DNA from: Stenotrophomonas maltophilia
Lineage (GTDB): Bacteria; Pseudomonadota; Gammaproteobacteria; Xanthomonadales; Xanthomonadaceae
NCBI RefSeq assembly: GCF_003970865.1
Contig: NZ_RXLZ01000037.1
Location: 1 to 51,642 of the forward strand
DNA: 51,642 bases
Direction of reading: 5' to 3'
Made by a program: the position numbers and the translations under genes. Each line of letters starts with the position of its first letter. Positions within the stretch are counted from its first letter, which is position 1. The notes under the pieces are model-generated. The model was not told the DNA's origin. It made no database searches and worked only from the letters and a program-made list of their open reading frames with translations. Positions 25,632-34,664 of this stretch are shown piece after piece.

Positions 25632-26537
25632 TTACGACTTCTTGATCGCGTGGCCGCCGAACTCGTTGCGCATCGCCGACAGCAGGCGGTCGGTGAACGA
25701 ATTGGATTCGCGCGAGCGCAGGCGTTCCAGCAGCGACAGGGTGATCACCGGTGCCGGCACATCGAGCGCGATCGCTTCGGCCACGGTCCAGCGGCCTTCA
25801 CCGGAATCCTCCACGTACGGCGCGATGCCATCCAGCGACGGATTGCGCTTGAGGGCTTCGGTGCTCAGGTCCAGCAGCCACGAGCGCACCACGCTGCCGT
25901 GGCGCCAGACTTCGGCGACCTGGGCCAGGTCCAGTTCCATTTCCTGCTTGCGCTCCATCAGCGCGAAGCCTTCGGCGTAGGCCTGCATCATTCCGTACTC
26001 GATGCCGTTGTGGACCATCTTGGTGAAGTGGCCAGCGCCGGACGGGCCGACACGACCCCAGCCACGGTCCTCGGCCGGTGCCAGCGTGCGCAGCAGCGGT
26101 GCAATCTGCTCTACCACCGACGCTTCGCCACCGACCATCAGGCTGTAGCCTTCCTGCAGGCCCCACACGCCACCGCTGGTGCCGCAGTCGACGTAGCCCA
26201 GGTCGTCTTCGGCCAGCGCCTTGGCGCGACGGATCGAGTCCTGGTAGTTGGAGTTGCCGCCGTCGATGACGATGTCACCCTCGGCCAGGTGCGGGGTCAG
26301 CTGGCCCAGGGTCTGGTCGACGGTTTCGCCGGCCGGCACCATCAGCCACACCACGCGCGGCACCGGCAGCGCGGCAACTGCGGCGGCCAGCGAATCGACC
26401 ACCTCCAGGCCGGCCTCGGCGGCGCGCTGGCGGGCACCTTCGCCCGGGTCGTAGCCGACCACGCGGTGGCCACCGCGATGCAGGCGCTGGGCCATGTTGG
26501 CGCCCATGCGGCCGAGGCCGATCATTGCAATATCCAT
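25632..26537 (-). CDS. gnd: 6-phosphogluconate dehydrogenase, decarboxylating (short GntZ/YqeC type)
   Basis: The product has 301 residues. It starts with the NAD(P) fold MDIAMIGLGRMGANMAQRLH and contains VIDGGNSNYQDSIRRAKAL and KMVHNGIEYGMMQAYAEGF, the substrate and catalytic Lys motifs of 6-phosphogluconate dehydrogenases. The length is that of the short, mostly NAD-dependent type, not the ~470-residue pentose-pathway enzyme. It oxidises 6-phosphogluconate to ribulose-5-phosphate and CO2. It starts 10 bases after an unrelated exported-protein gene, so the three genes here probably share a transcript. Confidence 0.9.
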   Translation of the reverse strand: MDIAMIGLGRMGANMAQRLHRGGHRVVGYDPGEGARQRAAEAGLEVVDSLAAAVAALPVPRVVWLMVPAGETVDQTLGQLTPHLAEGDIVIDGGNSNYQDSIRRAKALAEDDLGYVDCGTSGGVWGLQEGYSLMVGGEASVVEQIAPLLRTLAPAEDRGWGRVGPSGAGHFTKMVHNGIEYGMMQAYAEGFALMERKQEMELDLAQVAEVWRHGSVVRSWLLDLSTEALKRNPSLDGIAPYVEDSGEGRWTVAEAIALDVPAPVITLSLLERLRSRESNSFTDRLLSAMRNEFGGHAIKKS

Positions 26538-26547
26538 TGTTTCACCT

Positions 26548-27801
26548 TCAGTTGGGGTCTAGGGTCAGGCTGCCTGGCCTGCCGGTAGCCGCGCAGTGGC
26601 GCAGCTGCGCCTCGCGCCAACGCCGGTAGAGCGTGGTATGCAGATTGTGCACCGCCAGGTCGATCGAAAACGGTGTTCGCGGATTGCGATCGAGCAGGCG
26701 GGCGATGTGGTAGCCGATGGGACGTATACCGCGCGGATGCACATAGATCGCGAACTGCTGGTAGAACGGATCGTCCAGCAGCTGGTCCATGCGTGCCAGC
26801 GTGGCGTGGTAGCGCGGTTCCAGCCGTGCACGAAGGTCCGGGTCGCGCTCGAACAGCAGGCGCTCGAAGTAGCGCTGGCCGATGCGCGGGATACGCTGCG
26901 CCAGCGTCCAAAGTTCAGTATTGCGCTGGTCATACCAGGCCAGGCCACCATGCGTGGCCAATGCCTGCGCAGCGTCCGCACCCACGTCGACCACCACGAA
27001 GTTCTCGGCCTGGTTGCTCAGATCGTCCAGCGTGCTCTTGTCATACACGTGCTCGATGAAACCAGGCACGCCGACGAAGGCCTGCCGTCCCATCGCTGAG
27101 GTACGCACCGCCTTGCCATCGGCGAAGAAGTCACCGGCGTGTGCGCCAAGCAGGATGCTGTCGGTATCGTGCAGCGCGAGGAACGTACCGATCGACAGTT
27201 CATCCGCCGCGAATCCGGCGTCGAATGCCGCATCGCCATACAGCTCGCGCTGGGTGGCCAGCTGCGCGACCTGGCGACCGACCCCGCACTCGGCACGCAC
27301 CGCACCGCTGTAGAACGACTGCAGTGCCTCACTGTTGCCCGCGCTGGGCACGAAGCCACGGCCAAAACTGCGCGTGCGCTGCCAGCCTTGCGCGCGTGGG
27401 CCCTGCAGGCCGAAGCCGATCCAGCCCAGCTGCGGGCCGGAAAAGCGGAAGCGCGTATTGGCCTGCAATGCCGAGGTCGCGCGTTGCGTGGCTGCGCCCA
27501 ACTGGAAGGCATAGGCGCAGACCGTGGCCGGATCGTCCAGCAGCTGCTGCAGCAACGCCTGGCGCGCTGCAGCGGGCATGTCTGCCGGCCAGCGCACGTG
27601 CAGATCGCCGGCAGCCTGCGCCTCGGCCAGCGACGCACGCGTACACACCGCGCCGCCGTGCACCTGCGGCGTACCGAGCGCGGCTTCATCGAAACGCCAG
27701 CCCAGCCGCTGCAGCAGCCCCTGCGTACAGTCGGCCGGTGTGGCCGCCATGCCCAGCACGGGCGCCAGCAACAGGGCCGCGCCCATCAACCCGCCGTGCA
27801 C
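26548..27801 (-). CDS. Exported protein of unknown family
   Basis: The product has 417 residues with a GTG start (an ATG at 27786 is possible and leaves the signal peptide intact). The signal peptide ends near GMAATPADC. I do not recognise the family. Cysteines occur at about 25, 53, 95 and 172. The central part has AVRAECGVGRQVAQLA (E171-C172), FDAGFAADELSIG, AGDFFADGK and NQAENFVVVDVG (E266-N267). This order loosely recalls Bacillus Tgl transglutaminase (Glu-Cys, then GD, then GEN), an NlpC/P60-like fold. The C-terminal part (about 300-417) is rich in Arg and aromatics (YHIARLLDRNPRTPFSIDLA). It lies between a lipoprotein gene (2-base gap) and gnd. Confidence 0.75.
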   Translation of the reverse strand: MHGGLMGAALLLAPVLGMAATPADCTQGLLQRLGWRFDEAALGTPQVHGGAVCTRASLAEAQAAGDLHVRWPADMPAAARQALLQQLLDDPATVCAYAFQLGAATQRATSALQANTRFRFSGPQLGWIGFGLQGPRAQGWQRTRSFGRGFVPSAGNSEALQSFYSGAVRAECGVGRQVAQLATQRELYGDAAFDAGFAADELSIGTFLALHDTDSILLGAHAGDFFADGKAVRTSAMGRQAFVGVPGFIEHVYDKSTLDDLSNQAENFVVVDVGADAAQALATHGGLAWYDQRNTELWTLAQRIPRIGQRYFERLLFERDPDLRARLEPRYHATLARMDQLLDDPFYQQFAIYVHPRGIRPIGYHIARLLDRNPRTPFSIDLAVHNLHTTLYRRWREAQLRHCAATGRPGSLTLDPN

Positions 27802-27803
27802 GT

Positions 27804-28403
27804 TCAGCCCTGGTCCGTGCGGGCCGGTGCGGGCTCAGGAGCTGCAACGGGTGGCGGCGGCAACGGCGATGGCGTGCCCGCAGCCGGCGGCAGGTACTGC
27901 TGCAGGCGCTGGAAGAAGCGGCGATAGAAATCGGCGTCGGTGACCGTGCTGCTCGCCACTTTCACCAATGAGTCGTCATTGCTGCCGAACGGAAGCGATA
28001 CCGAGCCCAGCGCACCGACGCCGACACTGGCTGACGTCGGGCTCTTCTTCAGCGCATAGCGGTCCTGCACCGCACTGACGAATACCAGCGTCTGGTTGCC
28101 ACGCGGCGCGCAGGAGATGCGCAACACCAGCTGCTCGTGGTCGTCTTCGCGCGGCTGGAAGTTCTTGTTGCCTTCCACCTGTGCGTCATCGGCACGAGCG
28201 ATGGCATAGCCCTGGCTGAGCAGGGTGCGTCGCGCGGCTTCACAGGCTTCACCCGGGCGGCCATCGACGGTCCGCGAGAACGTGTCGCCGGAATCGAAGG
28301 ATTCGCGCAGCAACGTGCTGTCGGCGGCGCGGCCACCACAGGCCGACAGGATCAGGGCGCTGCCAAGCACCACAACAGCACTGGAAAGACGGGAGGCCCG
28401 CAT
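27804..28403 (-). CDS. DUF2242-like lipoprotein
   Basis: The product has 199 residues. The lipobox is LILSAC with C22 as the lipidated residue. The body contains RESFDSGDTFSRTVDGRPGE, CEAARRTLLSQGYAIARADD and NKNFQPREDDHEQLVLRISC, the pattern of DUF2242 lipoproteins of unknown function. The tail is proline-rich (PLPPPPVAAPEPAPA). ATG at 28403 is chosen because AGGAG lies six bases upstream and the lipobox then falls at the normal distance. It is the first gene of the leftward set with the unknown exported protein and gnd. Confidence 0.82.
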   Translation of the reverse strand: MRASRLSSAVVVLGSALILSACGGRAADSTLLRESFDSGDTFSRTVDGRPGEACEAARRTLLSQGYAIARADDAQVEGNKNFQPREDDHEQLVLRISCAPRGNQTLVFVSAVQDRYALKKSPTSASVGVGALGSVSLPFGSNDDSLVKVASSTVTDADFYRRFFQRLQQYLPPAAGTPSPLPPPPVAAPEPAPARTDQG

Positions 28404-28508
28404 GGGTACTCCTGCGAGGACGGTACCGCCAAGGGTAGTCCCGCGGCCGTGTGCGGCAGGTCGAAACCGGCGTGACCGGGCCACCGCGTTGCTGCCGGTT
28501 CATGCACG

Positions 28509-28574
28509 TAAAAGGGGACGGAGGGGATTAAGTCGTTTGTGGCACTTCGCTCGCCGGGCATGGCCCAGTGCCAC
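28509..28574. repeat. Purine-rich module plus hairpin, probable repeat remnant
   Basis: AAAAGGGGACGGAGGGGATT at 28510 onward is followed by AAGTCGTTT and a hairpin GTGGCACT / AGTGCCAC (28539-28546 and 28567-28574). I have the impression that this module recurs in Stenotrophomonas intergenic DNA, but I cannot check this here. It is not coding. Confidence 0.4.
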
Positions 28575-28596
28575 CGTGAACGAGCTCCCCAAACAG

Positions 28597-28620
28597 AAAG
28601 GGGCCGGCAATGCCGGCCCC
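28597..28620 (-). terminator. Terminator downstream of prc
   Basis: The stem GGGGCCGGC / GCCGGCCCC with a three-base loop is followed, on the minus strand, by TTTC. It lies 25 bases past the prc stop. Confidence 0.75.
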
Positions 28621-28645
28621 TCGGGTATCACATGCCGTCGCCGGC

Positions 28646-30823
28646 TCAGTCCGCCCAGCGACCGGCGCCGGTCGACTGCGGCAGCACCTGCGCCGACAGC
28701 GGGCGGTCATTGGCCAGCAGGTTCACCGCATCGGCCAGGATCGAGGCCGACTCGCGCAGCAGCGGGTCCGGACGCTTCTCGGCAGCCTTCTCGCGGGCGG
28801 CATCCTTGACGATGTCGCGCTCGTTGCCTGTCAGGCCGTCGTCGTTGCTGTCATCGGCCAGCGGGTCCAGGGCCAGGCCCAGTTCCTTGCGCATCGCCTG
28901 GCGCTCCTTGCGCTGGGTGTCCTGGCGCTCACGCTCGGCGCGGCGGGTGGCCTCGTTGAGCGAGATGTACTTCTTCGCGGCCTCGGTGCGGAACTGCTCC
29001 ACGTCCTCGTTCCACCACTGGAATTCCTTGTCGGCGGCAATGCGCGCGTCATGGCGGGTTTCCAGCTTCGGCAGCAACGGCGCGAAGTTGCCGTACTGGG
29101 TGTGCGGCACGGCAGCGATGCGGGTCCACGGCAGCGCGTTGTCGTAGGTGCTCTCGCCGAACTCGGTGGCATCGACGCTGGCCGGGAAGGCCAGGTCCGG
29201 CACCACACCCTTGTGCTGGGTGCTGCTGCCGCTGATGCGGAAGAACTGGGCGATGGTCAGCTTGACCTGGCCGAAGCGCTGGGTCTCGCCACTCGGCCAC
29301 CGGTCAAGGTCGACGATGTTCTGCACGGTGCCCTTGCCGAAGCTGGTCTCACCGATCACCAGGCCACGACCGTAGTCCTGGATGGCACCGGCGAAGATTT
29401 CCGAAGCCGAGGCCGAACCGCGGTTGATCAGCACCGCCAGCGGGCCATCCCATGCCACGCCCTGGTTGCGGTCGCTGTTGACGGTGACGCGGCCACCGGA
29501 CTCGCGCACCTGCACCACCGGACCCTGTTCGATGAACAGGCCGGTCAATTCAATGGCTTCATCCAGCGAACCACCGCCGTTGTTGCGCAGATCCAGCACC
29601 ACGCCGTCCAGCTTGTCGTTCTTGAAGCCAGCCAGCAGCTTGGCCACGTCGCGGGTGGCCGAAGCGTAGTCGGCCGCATTGCGGCGACGGCCTTCGAAGT
29701 CCTGGTAGAAGGTCGGCAGCTTGATCACGCCGACCTTGCGCGCCGGTTCGCCATTGGCGGCCGGAATGGTCATGGTCTCGCCCTTGGCGGCCTGCTCGGC
29801 CAGGCGCACCTTCTGACGGGTCAGCACCAGGGTGTGGTGCTTGCCGTCGGCACCTTCGGCAGCCGGAATGAATTCCAGCTTGACCTGGGTGTCCTTGGCG
29901 CCACGGATCTTGGCCACGACATCGTCGATACGCCAGCCGATCACATCCTCGACCAGGCCGGACTTGCCCTGGCCGACGCCGACGATACGGTCACCCGGCT
30001 TCAGCGTGCCATCCACCGCGGCCGGGCCACCGGCGATGATCTCGCGGATCACCACCACGTCATCCTGGCGCTGCAGCTGCGCACCGATGCCTTCCAGCGA
30101 CAGCGACATCGCCTGGTTGAAGTTCTCGGCGGTGCGCGGGGTGAAGTAGTCCGTGTGCGGATCGACGGCACTGGTGTACGAATTCATGAAGAACTGGAAG
30201 ACGTCTTCGCCCTTCAGTTCATTGACCGACTTCTCCAGCGTCGCGTAGCGCTTGTCCAGCGTCTTGCGGATGTCATCCGGCTTCTTGCCGGCCAGCTTCA
30301 GGCGCAGCCAGTCGTTCTTCACCGACTTGCGCCACAGCTCATCCAGTTCGGCGCTGCTGGCCGCCCACGGCACCTTCTTGCGGTCGTATTCGAAGCGCTC
30401 GTCGGTGGTGAAGTCCGGCTCCTGCTTGAGCAGCTTGCGCGCATAGGCCACACGTTCGCCAACGCGCTGCTTGTAGACCGCGAACACCTGGAACGCCGGC
30501 TCCAGCTCGCCGCCACGGATGGCCGAGGAGATGTTGGCTTCAAACGGCGCGAAGCGCGCCACGTCGGCCTGGGTGAAGTACTGCTTGCCGCCGTCCAGCG
30601 TCTCCAGGTAGCGCTTGAACACGTCCTTGGAGGTGGCCTCGTCCAGCGCGCGCGGGCGGTAGGCGTAACGGCTGTCGGACAGCAGGCCGTACACCAGCTT
30701 GGAGGTGGTCACCTGATCGGCGGTTGCCGCGGCGGGCAATGCCGGCGAGTCGGCCTTGGCCGCCAGCGCCAGCGGCGCGACCAGCGCCAGGGCCATCAGG
30801 AATGCGGGGGCTTTGAATTTCAT
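28646..30823 (-). CDS. prc: Tail-specific carboxy-terminal processing protease (Prc/Tsp, S41A)
   Basis: The product has 725 residues. A signal peptide (about 1-21) precedes the Prc N-terminal domain (about 35-230), a PDZ domain (about 235-330), the S41 protease domain (about 350-545) and the C-terminal DUF3340 region. The catalytic dyad is S472 (in INRGSASASEIF) and K497 (in SFGKGTVQ), with the same spacing of 25 residues as E. coli Ser452/Lys477. The protein degrades or trims periplasmic proteins with nonpolar C-termini and affects murein hydrolases such as MepS and PBP3. The ATG at 30823 starts the signal peptide; a longer frame to 31027 is not supported. Confidence 0.93.
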   Translation of the reverse strand: MKFKAPAFLMALALVAPLALAAKADSPALPAAATADQVTTSKLVYGLLSDSRYAYRPRALDEATSKDVFKRYLETLDGGKQYFTQADVARFAPFEANISSAIRGGELEPAFQVFAVYKQRVGERVAYARKLLKQEPDFTTDERFEYDRKKVPWAASSAELDELWRKSVKNDWLRLKLAGKKPDDIRKTLDKRYATLEKSVNELKGEDVFQFFMNSYTSAVDPHTDYFTPRTAENFNQAMSLSLEGIGAQLQRQDDVVVIREIIAGGPAAVDGTLKPGDRIVGVGQGKSGLVEDVIGWRIDDVVAKIRGAKDTQVKLEFIPAAEGADGKHHTLVLTRQKVRLAEQAAKGETMTIPAANGEPARKVGVIKLPTFYQDFEGRRRNAADYASATRDVAKLLAGFKNDKLDGVVLDLRNNGGGSLDEAIELTGLFIEQGPVVQVRESGGRVTVNSDRNQGVAWDGPLAVLINRGSASASEIFAGAIQDYGRGLVIGETSFGKGTVQNIVDLDRWPSGETQRFGQVKLTIAQFFRISGSSTQHKGVVPDLAFPASVDATEFGESTYDNALPWTRIAAVPHTQYGNFAPLLPKLETRHDARIAADKEFQWWNEDVEQFRTEAAKKYISLNEATRRAERERQDTQRKERQAMRKELGLALDPLADDSNDDGLTGNERDIVKDAAREKAAEKRPDPLLRESASILADAVNLLANDRPLSAQVLPQSTGAGRWAD

Positions 30824-31141
30824 TGACGTGCTCGAAGGCGCCTTGCCAAGGGGGAGACTGCGGGGTGTTAAGACACCACGACAGTGCCGAAAGTTGCCGG
30901 GTTTGTCACCCGGCCGCGCTCGGTGGAAAACCAGCCTAGCGGGGCCGGTGTAGCAAATTGTGAATGGCTGAAGAGCGGCGCACCCAGCGGTGCCGTCTGT
31001 CCGGTTGCAGAGGGCATGGGGTTGCAAGCCCCCTGAGTCAGGGGGCGGCCGCGAAGCGGCGGGGGTGTGGGTGGTGGTAAGCCGGGGCCCACGGTGTGCG
31101 CAGCGCAGCGTGGGAAGCGGTAGCGCGCATCGCGCAACCGC
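30824..31141. other. Intergenic region between lipA and prc
   Basis: This 318-base stretch lies between two leftward genes. It holds a double-hairpin repeat (31027-31070) and a small hairpin AGCGGT / ACCGCT just after the lipA stop (31115-31138), likely ending lipA transcription. The remaining ~200 bases are the prc leader. I see no clear promoter boxes and no gene. Confidence 0.55.
31027..31070. repeat. Double-hairpin repeat, copy 1
   Basis: AGCCCCC-TGAGTCA-GGGGG is followed by CGGCCGCGAAGCGGC and GGGGG. The layout (a C/G-run stem, then a second stem, then a G run) is the same as at 44508-44552, 44646-44690 and, in reverse, 48021-48066, although the stem sequences differ. Confidence 0.6.
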
Positions 31142-32152
31142 TTACCGGACGCCGGCGCCCTTGGCCTGCACGTCGGCGTGGTACGACGAGCGCACCATCG
31201 GGCCGGAGGCCACGTGGCTGAAGCCCAGCTCGTAGCCGTAGTCTTCCAGCGCCTTGTAGTCCTCGGGGGTCCAGTACTTCAGCACCGGGTGGTGGTGCGC
31301 GGTCGGCTGCAGGTACTGGCCGATGGTGATCATGTCCACGTCGTGCGCGCGCAGGTCGCGCATGGTGGCCTTGATCTGTTCGAACTCTTCACCCAGGCCC
31401 AGCATGATGCCGCTCTTGGTCGGCACGTCCGGGTGCTGCGCCTTGAAGTTCTTCAGCAGGTTCAGCGACCACTGGTAGTCCGCACCCGGGCGCACGTTGC
31501 GGTACAGGTCCGGCACGGTTTCGATGTTGTGGTTGAACACATCCGGCGGGTTCTGCGCCAGGATCTCCAGCGCGCGCTCCATGCGGCCCTTGCCGCGGAA
31601 GTCCGGGGTCAGCACTTCGATGCGGGTGCCCGGCGACTTCGCGCGGATGGCGGTGATGCAGTCGACGAAGTGCTGTGCACCGCCGTCGCGCAGGTCATCG
31701 CGGTCGACGCTGGTCACCACCACGTACTTCAGGCCCATGTCGGCCACGGTCTGGCCCAGGCTGGCCGGCTCGTTGGCATCGGGCGGCTTCGGTCGGCCGT
31801 GTGCCACGTCGCAGAACGAGCAGCGGCGGGTGCAGACCTCGCCCAGGATCATGAAGGTGGCGGTGCCGTGACCGAAGCACTCGTGGATGTTCGGGCAGCT
31901 GGCTTCCTCGCACACGGTCACCAGGCGGTTCTCGCGCAGCTTGGCCTTCAGGTTCTGCACGGCATTGCCCGAGGGAATGCGCACGCGGATCCAGGACGGC
32001 TTGCGCAGCACCGGCGCGTCGGCGAACTGCACCGGCGAGCGGTTGATCTTGTCACCGCCCAGCTGCTTGACCCCGGCCTGCAACGGCGCGGCGGACGGAG
32101 AGTCGCCCTGCACGATCTGCAGGGGAATGGAACGGGCGGTGGTTTCAGTCAT
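31142..32152 (-). CDS. lipA: Lipoyl synthase
   Basis: The product has 336 residues. The auxiliary iron-sulfur cluster ligands are C81, C86 and C92 in [12 protein letters not shown]. The radical-SAM cluster motif is C107-C111-C114 in CTRRCSFC. The enzyme inserts two sulfur atoms into octanoyl groups on lipoyl domains. It follows lipB by 18 bases, as in many proteobacteria, so the octanoyl transfer and sulfur insertion steps are co-expressed. Confidence 0.97.
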   Translation of the reverse strand: MTETTARSIPLQIVQGDSPSAAPLQAGVKQLGGDKINRSPVQFADAPVLRKPSWIRVRIPSGNAVQNLKAKLRENRLVTVCEEASCPNIHECFGHGTATFMILGEVCTRRCSFCDVAHGRPKPPDANEPASLGQTVADMGLKYVVVTSVDRDDLRDGGAQHFVDCITAIRAKSPGTRIEVLTPDFRGKGRMERALEILAQNPPDVFNHNIETVPDLYRNVRPGADYQWSLNLLKNFKAQHPDVPTKSGIMLGLGEEFEQIKATMRDLRAHDVDMITIGQYLQPTAHHHPVLKYWTPEDYKALEDYGYELGFSHVASGPMVRSSYHADVQAKGAGVR

Positions 32153-32170
32153 GGCAGTTCCGGGGGGCGG

Positions 32171-32881
32171 TCAGGCGGCCGCAGAAAGATCAGGCAGTTC
32201 GGGCGTGGGCTGCAGCAGCAGGCCGAACTGGCGGGCCAGGTGGTCCAGCAGCACCGGCTTGACGGCCTCCATCCCGGAGGGCCCGCCCAAGTCTACTACC
32301 GAGGTCACCTGCAACCCCTGATAGCCACAGGGGTTGATACGGTGGAAAGGCTCCAGGTCCATGGCCACGTTGAAGGCCAGGCCATGGAAGGTACAGCCGC
32401 GGCGCACGCGGATGCCGAGCGCGGCGATCTTGGCGCCACCGACGTAGACGCCCGGGGCGCCCTCGCGGCGTTCGGCGCCGATGTTCCACTCGGCCAGGGT
32501 ATCGATGATGGCCTGCTCGATGCGGCACACGTAGTCGCGCACACCGATGCCCAGCCGTGGCAGGCGCAGCAGCGGATAGACCACCAGCTGGCCGGGGCCG
32601 TGATAGGTCACCTGGCCGCCACGGTCCACGTGCAGCACCGGGATCTCGCCCGGCGCCAGCACGTGCTCGTCCTTGCCGGCCTGGCCCAGGGTGAATACCG
32701 GGTCGTGCTCGACCACCCACAGCTCATCGGCGTCGGCCTCGCTGCGCTGGTCAGTGAAGCGCTGCATGGCGCGCCACACCGGTTCATAGGCCTGGCGGCC
32801 AAGGTCGCGGACCAGCGCCGGACGCGGCGCGCGGTCTTCCGGGGCGGCTTCGGCCGGGCAGCTGTCGGCTACAGCGTCCAC
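32171..32881 (-). CDS. lipB: Octanoyl-[ACP]:protein N-octanoyltransferase
   Basis: The product has 236 residues. It contains [43 protein letters not shown] (catalytic Lys) and [13 protein letters not shown] (catalytic Cys). It moves octanoate from acyl carrier protein to lipoyl domains, before LipA acts. The start is GTG at 32881, overlapping the end of the YbeD-like gene by 13 bases. An internal start closer to the conserved core is possible, since the first 20 residues are not conserved. Confidence 0.95.
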   Translation of the reverse strand: MDAVADSCPAEAAPEDRAPRPALVRDLGRQAYEPVWRAMQRFTDQRSEADADELWVVEHDPVFTLGQAGKDEHVLAPGEIPVLHVDRGGQVTYHGPGQLVVYPLLRLPRLGIGVRDYVCRIEQAIIDTLAEWNIGAERREGAPGVYVGGAKIAALGIRVRRGCTFHGLAFNVAMDLEPFHRINPCGYQGLQVTSVVDLGGPSGMEAVKPVLLDHLARQFGLLLQPTPELPDLSAAA

Positions 32882-33147
32882 TTCACTTCCGGGTGGTCGC
32901 GCAGCGCCTGGTGCGCCAGATCGTACTGTTCGCGGCTTTCGGCCTTGAACACGATGCGGACGGAGACGTACTTGCCGTTGGTGGAATGCTTCCAGCTGAT
33001 GCGTTCGTTCACCACATCGATGCCGGCAGCCAGCAGCAGGCGGGGAAGCTCATGTTCCAGGCCGCGGTTGGCCGGGCCCATGGCACTGAGCTCGAACTGG
33101 CCGGGGAACTGGAAGCCGTGGTCGGGGTTGTCGGACTTGATTTCCAT
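32869..33147 (-). CDS. YbeD/DUF493-family protein
   Basis: The product has 92 residues of the YbeD/DUF493 family (ferredoxin-like fold). It contains [30 protein letters not shown] and [11 protein letters not shown] at the C-terminus. E. coli YbeD sits between dacA and lipB; a regulatory role has been proposed but the function is not known. ATG at 33147 matches family length; the frame is open 12 codons further. It heads the YbeD-lipB-lipA operon. Confidence 0.9.
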   Translation of the reverse strand: MEIKSDNPDHGFQFPGQFELSAMGPANRGLEHELPRLLLAAGIDVVNERISWKHSTNGKYVSVRIVFKAESREQYDLAHQALRDHPEVKWTL

Positions 33148-33232
33148 GCCCCCCATTATCGGGCCGCAGGGCAACAAACCCAAGAGTATTCATCAACGTC
33201 AAACAGTGCACCGGTGAGTCGCTGCGTTGCAG

Positions 33233-33248
33233 CTGAACGGCCGTTCAG
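33233..33248. promoter_or_regulatory. 16-base perfect palindrome upstream of the LpxR-like gene
   Basis: CTGAACGGCCGTTCAG is a perfect palindrome in the 263-base gap between the divergent YbeD and LpxR-like genes. It has the size of a TetR- or MarR-type operator. No regulator gene is adjacent. It could also be chance. Confidence 0.4.
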
Positions 33249-33410
33249 TATTGGCCGTTGCCCCATGGGGCGCCGCAGGACGGTGCAGGATTGTCTTCAC
33301 GAGACAATGTCGTTTTCGGAACAGACAAGTGATTCGAACGCGCTCGTTCCATCACGTTCGCGCGAGTACCGTGTCGCAGCATATAACGACAGACAGAAAC
33401 AACTTCTCCC

Positions 33411-34484
33411 ATGAGCCCCCCTTCCCAACGCCGCCTTGCAGCCCTCGGGCTGTCCGGCCTGCTGGCTGCTGCCCTCCCCCTCGCCGCCCAGGCGGCCGAA
33501 CAATGTGGCCCGGACGCGATGCGCGACCACCCGCCGCAGATCAATTTCCGCGTCGACAATGACCTGTTCGGCGGCCGCCACCAGGACCAGGGCTACACCA
33601 ACGGTGCACTGTTGACCCTGGTCTCGCCCAATCTGGTCGATTACACCGACGACCCCTGCCTGCCGCGCATGGCGCGCTGGGTGAACCAGTACCTGGAAGG
33701 GCTGCATCCGGGCAAGTTCGAACAGCAGAACATGATCTTCAGCATCGGCCAGGGCATCTTCACCCCGACCGATTTCAGCCGCAGGGACCTGATCGAGGAC
33801 GACCGTCCTTACGCCGGCGTACTGATCGCAAACTTCGGTTTCAATGCGCGCAGCGGCGACCGCCTGCAAACCACCCAGCTGACGCTGGGCGTGGTCGGCC
33901 CGTGGGCACAGGGCAAGCAGGTGCAGAATGCCGTGCACGAAGTGCTGGGCGACGAGAAATTCAAGGGCTGGGACAACCAGCTGCACAACGAGCCCCTGTT
34001 CATGCTGACCCATGAGCGCATGCGCCGCTGGCCGGGCGATGCCAGCGTCAATGCCGATGGCTGGGGTTGGGACGCGATCAGCCACTACGGTGGGTCGATC
34101 GGCAACCTGGAAACCAAGGCCAACCTCGGCGGTGAAGTGCGCTTCGGCTGGAAGCTGCCGGACGACTTCGGCAGCACGCCGTTGCGCCCGGCCGGTGAGA
34201 ACACTGCACCGACCCGCGGCGGACGGCCCAATGGCTGGTCCTGGCACCTGTTCGCGACCTCGGACGCTGCCTGGGTGATCCGCGACATCACGCTGGATGG
34301 CAACACGTTCCGCAACAGTCACAGCGTGGACAAGCGCCATGTGGTGGCCTACGGCGGCTATGGCGTGGCCGTGATGTACGGACGCTGGAAGTTCGCCGCG
34401 GCGCGTTACCACAGCACGCGCGAGTTCAACGGCCAGCGCGAAGCACCGGTGTTCGGCAGCTTCACCATCAGCCGATCGCTGTAA
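33411..34484 (+). CDS. LpxR-like lipid A 3'-O-deacylase (DUF2219)
   Basis: The product has 357 residues. A signal peptide (about 1-28, cleavage after AQA) precedes a 12-stranded outer-membrane barrel. It contains FRVDNDLFGGRHQDQGYTNG, where N50-D51 and the YTNG match calcium and active-site residues of Salmonella LpxR, and GWDNQLHNEP, which holds the likely catalytic His. RPYAGVL is also typical. LpxR removes the 3' acyloxyacyl group of lipid A at the cell surface, changing immune recognition. The start gives MSPPSQRRLAALG. It stands alone. Confidence 0.87.
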   Translation: MSPPSQRRLAALGLSGLLAAALPLAAQAAEQCGPDAMRDHPPQINFRVDNDLFGGRHQDQGYTNGALLTLVSPNLVDYTDDPCLPRMARWVNQYLEGLHPGKFEQQNMIFSIGQGIFTPTDFSRRDLIEDDRPYAGVLIANFGFNARSGDRLQTTQLTLGVVGPWAQGKQVQNAVHEVLGDEKFKGWDNQLHNEPLFMLTHERMRRWPGDASVNADGWGWDAISHYGGSIGNLETKANLGGEVRFGWKLPDDFGSTPLRPAGENTAPTRGGRPNGWSWHLFATSDAAWVIRDITLDGNTFRNSHSVDKRHVVAYGGYGVAVMYGRWKFAAARYHSTREFNGQREAPVFGSFTISRSL

Positions 34485-34498
34485 GCGAAGCGCTGATG

Positions 34499-34572
34499 GG
34501 AGTGCCGGCCGCTGGCCGGCTGCCGGCATATCCGGATGGGTTCATGAGGAGCCGGCCAGCGGCCGGCACTAC
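34499..34572. repeat. Inverted SMAG pair after the LpxR-like gene
   Basis: A rightward copy with altered end GGAGTGCCGGCCGCTGGC (34499-34522) faces a leftward copy ending GCACTAC (34549-34572). They follow the stop of the LpxR-like gene by 15 bases and precede the shared terminator at 34616-34641. Confidence 0.8.
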
Positions 34573-34615
34573 CCAAATCCGGCGGGAATCATGCGGAGCC
34601 GGCATCCCGAAACGG

Positions 34616-34641
34616 AAAAGGCCGGCATTTGCCGGCCTTTT
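34616..34641. terminator. Two-way terminator between the LpxR-like gene and dacC
   Basis: AAAAGGCCGGC-ATTT-GCCGGCCTTTT is an 11-base perfect stem with T runs on both strands. It can end the leftward dacC and rightward LpxR-like transcripts. Confidence 0.9.
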
Positions 34642-34664
34642 CGATCACCACGCCGTGGCGTGGA

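Noticed and set aside
28610..30826. A 738-residue open frame antisense to prc
   Set aside because: No recognisable domain, and the opposite strand has a complete Prc protein with catalytic residues.
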